Shown: positions 1 to 6,224, counted from the first letter of the stretch. The stretch: 6,330 nt of DNA from Nitrospinota bacterium (GCA_022567815.1 JADFGI010000189.1:1-6330), one strand, 5' to 3'. Numbers and translations: made by a program. The notes: generated by a model from the letters alone, not told the origin.

Positions 1-1320
1 GGGGACTTTGCCCCGGCACTCCACTCCATCGCAAACCACACAGGCTTTGCAGGCGACATAAAATTTTCTGCGTGCGTTGTTGCGAATGATGTCCCAGGTC
101 AATGTATTGGACTCGCCCACCTCTATCCGGATGGTTTTGCGGGCCAAATCGTTGATGCGGATGGCCTCTTCACGGGTTTTGCCAACGGTGATAACGTACC
201 CGGTTTTGCCCAGATTGCTGGTGACTTCCTCCGCCTGGTCACCGGCTTCTTTCATCAGGATGATTTCTTTCACACCCTTAATCTTGCGGGCTTCCTCCAC
301 TCCCATAATGGAAAGTATCCTGCCCGGAGGGGGAATCAACGCACGCTCAGCGGATACCAGTGAGGTTTTAGGTTGTAAATCCGTTGGCGTTTCCCCCAGG
401 GCGACCTGAATCGCCGCCTTCATAAGATTGACCCCGGAAGATAACGGATAAGTGTAAGCGGACATCCACCCGCCACTCAGCCGGGCGGCGATTTCCACAA
501 TTTTCGGACCCTCGGCGGTTAATTTAATATCCCCCTTGGCGGCGCCAAGATTAATGCCCAACGCCCGGATGGCTTGACGAAAAACAGCCATCACCTCTGC
601 CTGCCGGGCTGGCGGCAGGTTGGACGGCAGAGTATGCCCCACCTCAACGAAATACGGCTCCCGCTCAATATGACGGTCGGCAAATCCGGTAATCTCAATT
701 CGGCCATCAAACACCAGGGCATCCAGGCTCAACTCCGGACCCTGCATGAATTCTTCCAGAATCAATTTGCCACTGATGGACGCCTCTTTTGCTTCCTGAA
801 AAGCCGGGATCAAATCATCCGGCTGGAGAATCTTTTTAACGCCACGTGCGCCCATATTGTCACAAGGCTTGATGACCAGGGGAAGCGGCATCTCTTTTAG
901 TGCGGCCTCAGCTTCCTCCAGCGACCAGATGGGTCGAAAATCAGGAATCGGGACTTTATGTTCGCGCAAACATTGCCGCATTTTGATTTTGTCCGTCGCC
1001 CGTTCCGCCACTTCAAAAGGGATGCCGGGAAGATTCAAGGCGTTGGCAACCGCGGCGACGGTTTGCGATGCGTCCGTACCGACGGTCATCACGCCATCAA
1101 GCGGACAGGTCTGGTGAAATTGTTTGGCGGTGTTGACGGTCAAATTGATGTTGCGGGTGCTGACCACAATAGGAAAATCGGCGAGCCGCATGCCATCGGC
1201 ATCCGGATTATAATCTGTGACCGCCACTTTTAATCCCATGGACTTCGCGGTTTTGATCGCCGGAACCTGAAACAATCCACCGCCAATAATCAATAAATGT
1301 TTTGGAGATTTGCCGGACAA
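1..1320 (-). CDS. ATP-grasp ligase, apparently fused to an FMN-dependent alpha-hydroxy-acid dehydrogenase domain (3' end outside window)
   Basis: The 440 visible codons are open from TTG at 1320 to the window edge. ATP-grasp enzymes couple ATP hydrolysis to ligation of a carboxylate through an acyl-phosphate; the substrate cannot be read here. In order: a pre-ATP-grasp Rossmann-like domain (LLIIGGGLFQVPAIK, residues 9-23; VGTDAS, 80-85); the ATP-binding loop VIKPCDNMGARGV (149-161); LILEEFMQGPELSLDAL (186-202); and the metal/phosphate segment KIVEIAARLSGG (273-284), where the usual EINAR asparagine is alanine. A C-terminal alpha/beta region follows (about 320-405). Residues 424-435 then read CKACVVCDGVEC followed by RGKVP, a C-x2-C-x2-C-x4-C cluster that I recall from the start of FMN-dependent alpha-hydroxy-acid dehydrogenases of anaerobes. 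It is in frame with no stop, so a fusion is inferred. TTG is chosen because an in-frame TAG lies at 1336-1338, a GGAAAGG ribosome site precedes it, and the first ATG (codon 28) would cut the Rossmann strand. It is divergent from comM. The ATP-grasp call is firm; the fusion is likely. Confidence 0.88.
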   Translation of the reverse strand, partial: MSGKSPKHLLIIGGGLFQVPAIKTAKSMGLKVAVTDYNPDADGMRLADFPIVVSTRNINLTVNTAKQFHQTCPLDGVMTVGTDASQTVAAVANALNLPGIPFEVAERATDKIKMRQCLREHKVPIPDFRPIWSLEEAEAALKEMPLPLVIKPCDNMGARGVKKILQPDDLIPAFQEAKEASISGKLILEEFMQGPELSLDALVFDGRIEITGFADRHIEREPYFVEVGHTLPSNLPPARQAEVMAVFRQAIRALGINLGAAKGDIKLTAEGPKIVEIAARLSGGWMSAYTYPLSSGVNLMKAAIQVALGETPTDLQPKTSLVSAERALIPPPGRILSIMGVEEARKIKGVKEIILMKEAGDQAEEVTSNLGKTGYVITVGKTREEAIRINDLARKTIRIEVGESNTLTWDIIRNNARRKFYVACKACVVCDGVECRGKVP

Positions 1321-1329
1321 ATTGTTTAC

Positions 1330-1336
1330 CCTTTCC
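1330..1336 (-). promoter_or_regulatory. Ribosome binding site GGAAAGG deciding a TTG start
   Basis: On the minus strand GGAAAGG stands nine bases upstream of the TTG at 1320. It supports that non-ATG start over the internal ATG 27 codons later. Its outer edge touches the CTAA repeat that flanks the 190-bp element, so everything further upstream is inserted sequence. Confidence 0.6.
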
Positions 1337-1339
1337 TAA

Positions 1340-1529
1340 CAGTTTGCTGAAAAAGTCTCAAACACCAGGGTTTCCATTATTGTCACACTGAGCTTGTCGA
1401 AGTGTGAAAACAGCCCTTATTATCAAGGTCATACTTCGACATACCCCTTCGGGGCATGAAGGCAATGGTCGAATATCACAGGCTCAGCATGACAGCTACA
1501 GGTAGCAAAAATGGTTTTTCAGCAACCTG
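1340..1529. mobile_element. 190-bp MITE-like element with terminal inverted repeats and CTAA flanks
   Basis: The ends are CAGTTTGCTGAAAAA (1340-1354) and, read on the minus strand, CAGGTTGCTGAAAAA (1515-1529), matching at 14 of 15 bases. The bases directly outside are CTAA on both sides (1336-1339 and 1530-1533), consistent with a 4-bp target-site duplication. The interior is rich in nested inverted repeats. TGTCACACTGAGC (1381-1393) pairs with GCTCAGCATGACA (1482-1494) at 11 of 13. TGTCGAAGTGTGA (1395-1407) pairs with TCATACTTCGACA (1429-1441) at 12 of 13. There is a CCCC-TTC-GGGG hairpin at 1444-1454. It carries no reading frame of note, so it would be non-autonomous and moved by a transposase elsewhere. 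The motif GAGCTTGTCGAAGTGTG is one I recall as dispersed in many bacterial genomes. The parent IS family is not assigned. Confidence 0.7.
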
Positions 1530-1533
1530 CTAA

Positions 1534-1716
1534 ACCTCAAAGGTTTCAAACAAACGCTCCGAGGCTTCCAAAACGATAAAATATAAAGATACCCTGTCAT
1601 CTTATTATCGACCTAAGTAGATTCATCCTTTAATGCTAAAATAATGTCTATTTCCGGTCTCAAGCCAACATCAAATTTTTCAATCTCATATTAGTTTTTT
1701 TCTAGAAAAAACATTC
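1534..1716. other. A/T-rich divergent intergenic stretch with no gene
   Basis: Between the 190-bp element and the possible gene remnant I see no coding frame, RNA gene or intrinsic terminator. Promoters for the divergent ATP-grasp and comM genes should lie here or in the adjoining sequence, but no hexamer pair stands out. TTGAGA is present on the minus strand (RC of TCTCAA at 1660-1665), but a good -10 at normal spacing is missing. On the plus strand TTGACC at 1840-1845 is a fair -35, with only a weak partner (TACGGT, 1863-1868) 17 bp later. Confidence 0.5.
1696..1711. repeat. Perfect 16-bp A/T palindrome TTTTTTCTAGAAAAAA
   Basis: The sequence is its own reverse complement and has no loop. 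It lies just downstream of the stop of the minus-strand gene remnant. It has no GC-rich stem, so a classical terminator is unlikely. An operator or a chance A/T palindrome is possible. Confidence 0.4.
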
Positions 1717-1851
1717 TCAACCAAAAATTTCCCCATCAATATTGGTCATCAGGCCCAAAGTAATCCAGGAGGGAGTCGGAACTTCAACAAATCGTCCATC
1801 AGGGAACCGCTTAATATAAACACCGGGCTTTTTGCATGCTTGACCCGGCTT
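1717..1851 (-). pseudogene. Possible remnant of a small gene (44 open codons, no start codon)
   Basis: The minus strand is open from just after a TGA (1852-1854) to a TGA at 1717-1719. Residues 7-24 read KKPGVYIKRFPDGRFVEV, and the frame continues PTPSWITLGLMTNIDG. This looks like ordinary protein rather than random frame, but there is no ATG, GTG or TTG before codon 32. An ATG at 1835-1837 sits one base out of register in ATGCAAAAAG. Removing a single base would join it to the frame as M-K-K-P, so a frameshift (real or a base-call error in the A-run) would explain it. I do not recognise a family. It could also be chance, since it lies antisense to the comM leader. Confidence 0.25.
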
Positions 1852-1890
1852 TCAGGGTGTTGTACGGTTGCTCCGAAGTTTCAACTCACC

Positions 1891-1895
1891 GGAAA
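1891..1895 (+). promoter_or_regulatory. Weak ribosome binding site GGAAA for comM
   Basis: GGAAA ends seven bases before the ATG at 1903. It favours that start over the TTG at 1840, which would add 21 residues unlike any YifB N-terminus. Confidence 0.45.
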
Positions 1896-1902
1896 TTATC
1901 GC

Positions 1903-3438
1903 ATGGTTTCACGGGTTCACAGCGGCGCGTTAACGGGAATTGACGGGTATTTGGTAGAAGTGGAGGTCAACTTGGCCGCCGGCCTTCCAGCCATGTCCAT
2001 CGTGGGGCTTCCCGATGCGGCGGTCAAGGAAAGCGGTGACCGGGTCACCGCCGCCATCAAGAATACCGGGCTGGACCTGCCTCTACGCAAAATAACCGTC
2101 AACCTGGCTCCAGCGGATATTCGCAAAGAAGGCTCGGCCTTCGACCTGCCCATCGCCCTCGGCATTCTCGCGGCCAACGGATTAATCAAACGCGCCATCT
2201 TAGACAAGTTCGTTATTTTAGGCGAACTCTCCCTTGACGGCAGGGTCAAACCGGTGCGCGGCGTCTTGTCCCTCGCGGCAATGGCAAGGGATCAAAAGAT
2301 GGAAGGCATCATCCTTCCCCTGAAAAACGCGGCGGAAGCCGCAGTCGTCGATGGGGTGAACGTTTATCCGGTCGAAAATCTCCCGCAGGCGTTGGCGTTC
2401 CTCAACGGCGAACTGGAAATCGACCCCGTCCCGTCAAACCAATCGACAGAAGAGTTCAGAGATTATTCACGCTATGAGGTGGACTTTAGCGACGTCAAGG
2501 CCCAACATCATGTGAAACGGGCGTTGGAAATTGCCGCGTCAGGAGGCCACAACATTTTGCTGATCGGACCGCCGGGAAGCGGCAAATCCATGCTGGCCAA
2601 AAGAATTCCCACCATTCTCCCCCCATTAGCGGTGGAGGAAGCCATCGAAACCACCAAGATCCACAGCGTGCTGGGTCAGATCAAAAACGGTTCCGGTCTC
2701 CTGGCGCAACGGCCCTTCCGCTCTCCGCACCATACCATTTCAGACGCGGGACTGATCGGCGGCGGTCGATTCCCCACGCCGGGGGAAGTCTCACTAGCCC
2801 ACAACGGCGTTTTATTCCTCGATGAACTTCCCGAATTCAAACGCAACGTTTTGGAAGTTTTACGCCAACCGCTTGAAGATGGCGTGGTCTCGATAGCCAG
2901 GGCTTCCGGGTCTCTCAACTTCCCCGCCAATTTTATCCTGGTGGCCGCCATGAATCCTTGCCCCTGCGGTTACCGGTCGGACCCTAAACGAGAATGCACC
3001 TGTTCCATAATGCAGATCAAAAATTATATCTCCAAAATATCCGGTCCGCTTCTCGACCGAATCGACATCCACATCGAAGTGCCTTCCCTGGAATATAAAG
3101 ACCTTTCGTCGGAAGCCGGAGGAGAACCTTCCGCGTTGATACGGGCGCGGGTCGAACAGGCCCAAAAGGGCCAATTACACCGTTTCAATAAGGCTGGAAA
3201 TTTTTTCAATGCCGGGATGAACACCCATCAATTGAAAAAACACTGCCGTCTGGACGAATCATCCAAAAAGATAATGGGACTGGCCATTGACAAAATGGGA
3301 TTGAGCGCGAGAGCCCACGACCGAATTCTAAAAGTCTCCCGCACCATCGCCGACCTTGCCGGAGAAGAAAGCATTCAATCCAGCCATGTGGCAGAGGCGA
3401 TTCAATATCGAACGCTTGATCGAAGTGGATCGGTTTGA
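1903..3438 (+). CDS. comM: YifB/ComM family AAA+ ATPase (Mg-chelatase-like), competence-related helicase
   Basis: This is a 511-residue cytoplasmic protein, the usual full length for the family. ComM has been shown in naturally transformable bacteria to be a hexameric helicase that promotes branch migration as incoming DNA recombines. In many other bacteria the role is untested. Residues 1 to about 165 form the Lon-S16-like N-domain (VHSGALTGIDGYLVEVEV; KEGSAFDLPIALGIL). The AAA+ module has Walker A GPPGSGKS (222-229), Walker B VLFLDELPEF (303-312, acidic pair D307-E308) and GPLLDRIDI (381-389). Between them NPCPCGY (351-357) and CTC (365-367) give four cysteines, Cys353, 355, 365 and 367. 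Many non-enteric YifB proteins have this arrangement and it could bind zinc. The C-terminal Mg-chelatase domain includes GLSARAHDRILKVSRTIADL (466-485). The ATG at 1903 is chosen because MVSRVHSGALTGIDG matches the family start. No truncation or frameshift is seen. The gene stands alone, divergent from the ATP-grasp gene. Confidence 0.96.
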   Translation: MVSRVHSGALTGIDGYLVEVEVNLAAGLPAMSIVGLPDAAVKESGDRVTAAIKNTGLDLPLRKITVNLAPADIRKEGSAFDLPIALGILAANGLIKRAILDKFVILGELSLDGRVKPVRGVLSLAAMARDQKMEGIILPLKNAAEAAVVDGVNVYPVENLPQALAFLNGELEIDPVPSNQSTEEFRDYSRYEVDFSDVKAQHHVKRALEIAASGGHNILLIGPPGSGKSMLAKRIPTILPPLAVEEAIETTKIHSVLGQIKNGSGLLAQRPFRSPHHTISDAGLIGGGRFPTPGEVSLAHNGVLFLDELPEFKRNVLEVLRQPLEDGVVSIARASGSLNFPANFILVAAMNPCPCGYRSDPKRECTCSIMQIKNYISKISGPLLDRIDIHIEVPSLEYKDLSSEAGGEPSALIRARVEQAQKGQLHRFNKAGNFFNAGMNTHQLKKHCRLDESSKKIMGLAIDKMGLSARAHDRILKVSRTIADLAGEESIQSSHVAEAIQYRTLDRSGSV

Positions 3439-3462
3439 TGGAAAGAACAGATAATTCCTTAA

Positions 3463-3491
3463 TTGCAAAAGATTTCAAGAAATCTGATAAT
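3463..3491 (+). promoter_or_regulatory. Candidate sigma-70 promoter for the orphan secreted-protein gene
   Basis: TTGCAA (3463-3468), a 17-bp spacer, and GATAAT (3486-3491) match the consensus at 4 of 6 and 5 of 6 positions. Transcription would begin near 3498, leaving a leader of about 40 bases before the ATG at 3540. It lies inside the longer alternative reading frame that starts at 3438, which argues against that longer start. Confidence 0.4.
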
Positions 3492-3539
3492 CCATATTAT
3501 GTAGCTATCACTGCATTCAGATCAATTTTTGGATTGCCC

Positions 3540-4043
3540 ATGAACTTTCGTTTTCTATTTCTACTTGCATTTTTTCTTTTGCAGGCAATTTCCTTTGCCG
3601 AGGCAGGGGAAATGGCAAAATTGACGCTCATCAAGGGACCGGACCTCGGCGGTCACGGCTCCATCATGGAGGACTGTGGCGGAAGGTTGACTCTTAAAGA
3701 AAACAATGACGCCGATGATTTACGGCGGTCTCTTGCTGAATACTTTTGTGAGGGCGAATACAGCATTGTTCTGGACGGACCTGCCGGTAAGATAGTGACT
3801 TTATTCGGCAGTTTCTATTTTAAAAAGGAAAGAGGATTTTTAATTATTCGCAAAAAAGATTCTAAAGGCATCTGGGTAGAAGAACTGCAAGCTTACCCTG
3901 AAAGAAAGTGGCATTCGGTTCCCGCCGAAGGTATGTATGGAAGTTTTGAGGTTTTTTACGTCCCGGCTCCCCGTTTCAGAACCCGCATCAGCTCTATCAA
4001 ATGGGGAAAATGGTGGGAAGGGCCGCTTCCGAATATTAATTAG
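3540..4043 (+). CDS. Secreted protein of unknown family, 167 residues
   Basis: I do not recognise this protein. The N-terminus MNFRFLFLLAFFLLQAISFA is a clear signal peptide, with likely cleavage after Ala20 or Ala22 (AEA/GE). The mature part is about 145 residues. Two cysteines, Cys46 (MEDCGG) and Cys70 (YFCEG), could form a disulfide in the periplasm. The second half alternates hydrophobic and charged residues (IVTLFGSFYFKKERGFLIIR, 85-104; SFEVFYVPAP, 135-144), suggesting a small beta-rich domain, and it ends in a Trp-rich tail (IKWGKWWEG, 153-161). No lipobox, membrane anchor or catalytic motif is visible. The frame is open back to an ATG at 3438 that overlaps the comM stop (TGATG). I prefer 3540 because it puts the signal sequence at the N-terminus and leaves room for the candidate promoter; the ribosome site (GGA, 3531-3533) is weak either way. 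The 3' end overlaps the convergent caspase gene by 8 bp. Confidence 0.65.
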   Translation: MNFRFLFLLAFFLLQAISFAEAGEMAKLTLIKGPDLGGHGSIMEDCGGRLTLKENNDADDLRRSLAEYFCEGEYSIVLDGPAGKIVTLFGSFYFKKERGFLIIRKKDSKGIWVEELQAYPERKWHSVPAEGMYGSFEVFYVPAPRFRTRISSIKWGKWWEGPLPNIN

Positions 4044-6111
4044 CGTTTGAAGAACCGGCAACGCTCACCGCACATCGGAATCCAAATCCGTTGTATTGAT
4101 ACTCAGGCGAACTCTTCATGCGGTTGGCAGACCGGACATAATCGGCGGACTCTTCCCAGTTCCCGCCCCTTAAAACTTTAAACTTTCCGGCAGAGGGTCC
4201 TTTGGGATTTTTCTTCGGACTCATTTTGTAATAATCCTGTTGAAACCAGTCGTCCACCCACTCCCATAAATTTCCGGACATATCGAAAAGCCCAAATTTA
4301 TTGGGCCGTTTTTCGCCTACGGGATGTGAGCCATATCCCGAGCCTTCCACATTCCACCACCCATAGTCCTTGCCTGGAGAATTCCCCCAAAAATATTTTT
4401 CAGAGCTTCCCGCGCGGGCGGCTTTCTCCCATTCCGCTTCCGTGGGAAGCCTCTTGCCCACCTTTTGACAATATTGCCTGGCCTGGTCCCAGGTGATGTT
4501 ATCCACAGGCTTATCGCCGCCTTTAAATTCGGCAGGATTCATTGCCATTGTCTGCTCAAAATCCTTTTGCGCGACCTCATGCTTGTCCATATAAAAAGCA
4601 TCGAGGTAAACCGTATGGACGGGTTGTTCATCGGCCTCCCCGTCAGTCGCCCCCATTTGAAACTCGCCTGCCGAAATCCTGGCCATCCCCTTATAATTCG
4701 CGTCGATGCCCAAATCGGCTTTCGGTTTTTGTTTTGGAAGAGCGGCTACCTTTATATTTTCCCTCGGCTTTGGCTTTTGATCTTCTTTTTTTGTTAAGGG
4801 ACTAGGCTTTGGGCTAGCACTTTTTGCCTTCTTTTTCGGAGCATTCAAATTTCTTTTCATTGCAATGATTCTGGGGTCGTCTTTTCGATCCTCATACACT
4901 TCCACAAAATCTTTCATCAACTCGGTTTTTTGATTTTGGGAAAGGTCCGGCATCCTTCGAGACTCTTCAAGGGCTTTGAAATCCCTGTCCATTTCTATGG
5001 ATTTAATTCTTTCCCGCGCTTGCCGTTCCCTGGGATTTCCCGAGGAGAATTTTTCCAGAAACTCATTCCAGGCCTGTAATTTTTCGGATTGAGGAAACAA
5101 GCTGATATCCATAGCGTCCATTTCATTCAACAGCGCAAACTCAGTCTCAATGGAAGTGTTGCGTTGCTTCGCTTCCCGGAGTCTTCGTTTTAAGCTGGAT
5201 TCTTCCGCTGGAGGGGGTCTGAATCCCATGTTTGGCCGGTCTTTGCGGGCAAGGACAAAAACAAAATCCCCTTTATCCAGATGCGGATCACGAATTTTTC
5301 CATATTGCGGGTGTTGCGCCCCTCTGGAATAATTGACAACCTGTTTTTGCAGGAATTCGCCCAATTCGACACCTGTCAAATATCCATCATTATCCGAGTC
5401 GCCCGCCCCCTTCAAGGCTTCAACAAATTGGGCACTGAAAATACTTTCATCCGGCACGGTTTCATTGGCGCTTCCGGCGGTAATAAATTGCCTGACCGGA
5501 CGCAAAGTTTTATAACTTATATTTTCAGGAATAGCCCTGGTCAGCGAAAAAATGGACCCGGAGAAACAACTGTCGAAGAGAAACAACGCATGCTTGGATT
5601 GTATTCGCTTGGCAAAAACCTCGATCAACTGCATATTGATCGCCTTTGCCATGAAGCCCCTTCGGTCGATATTAGGGTTCGGCGCATCCGCGGGAACGAT
5701 GTAACCAATCTCTCCGCCATAAGCCGCTTCCAGAGTATGCCCATGGCCGGCAAAATAAAAAATCAGGCGGTTGCCAGGGTCCATCCCATATTGGTTGATA
5801 AAATCTTCAAATGCCTTCACCAATTGCGACCGGTCTGTGTTTCTGGCAACAACCTCATTAAATCCATTTTCGACCAGAGCCTGTTGAATTTTTACAATGT
5901 CTTTCTCCACACCCGGCAAATCGGGCCACCCATGAGTATAATCGGCCACACCAATTATCAAGGCATGGCTCTCATTATAAAGGCCGATTGAATTTCCTGA
6001 ATGATCGGTTATGTCGAGGGGAACTGTTTCCAACGCAAAACCCGGATACGGAAAAAAGAAAAGCAGGACTAAAACTATGGAAAGGCAGTGAACTTTAATT
6101 TTATCAGTCAT
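4036..6111 (-). CDS. Exported caspase-like (C14) protease with EF-hand loop, fused to a pseudo-FGE/SUMF1 domain
   Basis: The product has 691 residues. Residues 1-26 are a signal peptide (KVHCLSIVLVLLFFF, cleavage near GFA/LE; Cys9 precedes the hydrophobic core and is not a lipobox). Residues 47-288 are a caspase-like peptidase: ALIIGVADYTHGWPDLPGVE (50-69), catalytic His123 in FYFAGHGH, catalytic Cys182 in FLFDSCFSG, and a p10-like part QFITAGSANE (208-217). Asp180 two before the Cys is typical of metacaspase/paracaspase relatives, which prefer Lys/Arg at P1. Residues 238-249, DSDNDGYLTGVE, form a complete EF-hand loop. Residues 290-472 are a charged linker, helical with an AWNEFLEKFSSGNP segment (347-360), then Lys/Pro-rich (about 424-465). 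Residues 473-685 are an FGE-sulfatase/C-type-lectin-like fold: GEFQMG, GKRLPTEAEWEKAA, FGLFDMSGNLWEWVDDW, VLRGGNWEES, GFGFRCA. The structural cysteines Cys548 and Cys680 are kept. The two FGE catalytic cysteines are absent (Glu654 and Val659 in the aligned segment), so formylglycine synthesis is unlikely and a binding role is inferred. It is a single gene, convergent with the orphan secreted gene. Confidence 0.93.
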   Translation of the reverse strand: MTDKIKVHCLSIVLVLLFFFPYPGFALETVPLDITDHSGNSIGLYNESHALIIGVADYTHGWPDLPGVEKDIVKIQQALVENGFNEVVARNTDRSQLVKAFEDFINQYGMDPGNRLIFYFAGHGHTLEAAYGGEIGYIVPADAPNPNIDRRGFMAKAINMQLIEVFAKRIQSKHALFLFDSCFSGSIFSLTRAIPENISYKTLRPVRQFITAGSANETVPDESIFSAQFVEALKGAGDSDNDGYLTGVELGEFLQKQVVNYSRGAQHPQYGKIRDPHLDKGDFVFVLARKDRPNMGFRPPPAEESSLKRRLREAKQRNTSIETEFALLNEMDAMDISLFPQSEKLQAWNEFLEKFSSGNPRERQARERIKSIEMDRDFKALEESRRMPDLSQNQKTELMKDFVEVYEDRKDDPRIIAMKRNLNAPKKKAKSASPKPSPLTKKEDQKPKPRENIKVAALPKQKPKADLGIDANYKGMARISAGEFQMGATDGEADEQPVHTVYLDAFYMDKHEVAQKDFEQTMAMNPAEFKGGDKPVDNITWDQARQYCQKVGKRLPTEAEWEKAARAGSSEKYFWGNSPGKDYGWWNVEGSGYGSHPVGEKRPNKFGLFDMSGNLWEWVDDWFQQDYYKMSPKKNPKGPSAGKFKVLRGGNWEESADYVRSANRMKSSPEYQYNGFGFRCAVSVAGSSNAN

Positions 6112-6116
6112 AGAAA

Positions 6117-6120
6117 CCTA
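6117..6120 (-). promoter_or_regulatory. Ribosome binding site of the caspase gene
   Basis: The minus-strand sequence GGGTAGG ends five bases before the ATG at 6111. The TAGG core at 6117-6120 is a modest Shine-Dalgarno match and supports this start, which also places the signal peptide at the N-terminus. Confidence 0.45.
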
Positions 6121-6188
6121 CCCAGGGGTCCAAGGAAAAACCCTGTCAGAAAAATTGAAATTTTTCCAAACGAATATTAAGGAGACCT

Positions 6189-6218
6189 CTAATAATTCGA
6201 TAATTTTTCTTCAGGCAA
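6189..6218 (-). promoter_or_regulatory. Weak candidate promoter inside the 98-bp element, reading toward the caspase gene
   Basis: On the minus strand TTGCCT (6213-6218) is followed after 18 bp by TATTAG (6189-6194); each matches the sigma-70 consensus at 4 of 6. Transcription would leave the element at its left end and reach the ATG after about 70 bases. In A/T-rich sequence such a match can easily be chance. Confidence 0.2.
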
Positions 6219-6224
6219 CTCGCG

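Noticed and set aside
77..1233. Several plus-strand open frames of about 90-110 codons
   Set aside because: They are antisense to the ATP-grasp gene, overlap one another in different frames and resemble no protein family.
1840..1902. Upstream TTG giving comM 21 extra residues
   Set aside because: The added residues do not resemble any YifB N-terminus, whereas the ATG at 1903 gives the standard family start and length.
3438..3539. ATG overlapping the comM stop as start of the secreted-protein gene
   Set aside because: It would place 34 polar residues before an obvious signal peptide and cover a plausible promoter. It is kept only as an alternative.
4042..4065. AGCGTT/AACGCT inverted repeat as a terminator after the secreted-protein gene
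   Set aside because: It has only 6 bp of stem with a 12-base loop and no T-run, and it lies inside the convergent coding sequence.
4057..4170. Variable region of a diversity-generating retroelement at the FGE-fold C-terminus
   Set aside because: The segment is not enriched in AAC/AAT codons, and no template repeat or reverse transcriptase is present in the window.
5281..5991. 236-codon open frame on the plus strand
   Set aside because: It is antisense to the caspase domain. Its translation shows no domain or signal, while the minus strand encodes conserved catalytic motifs.
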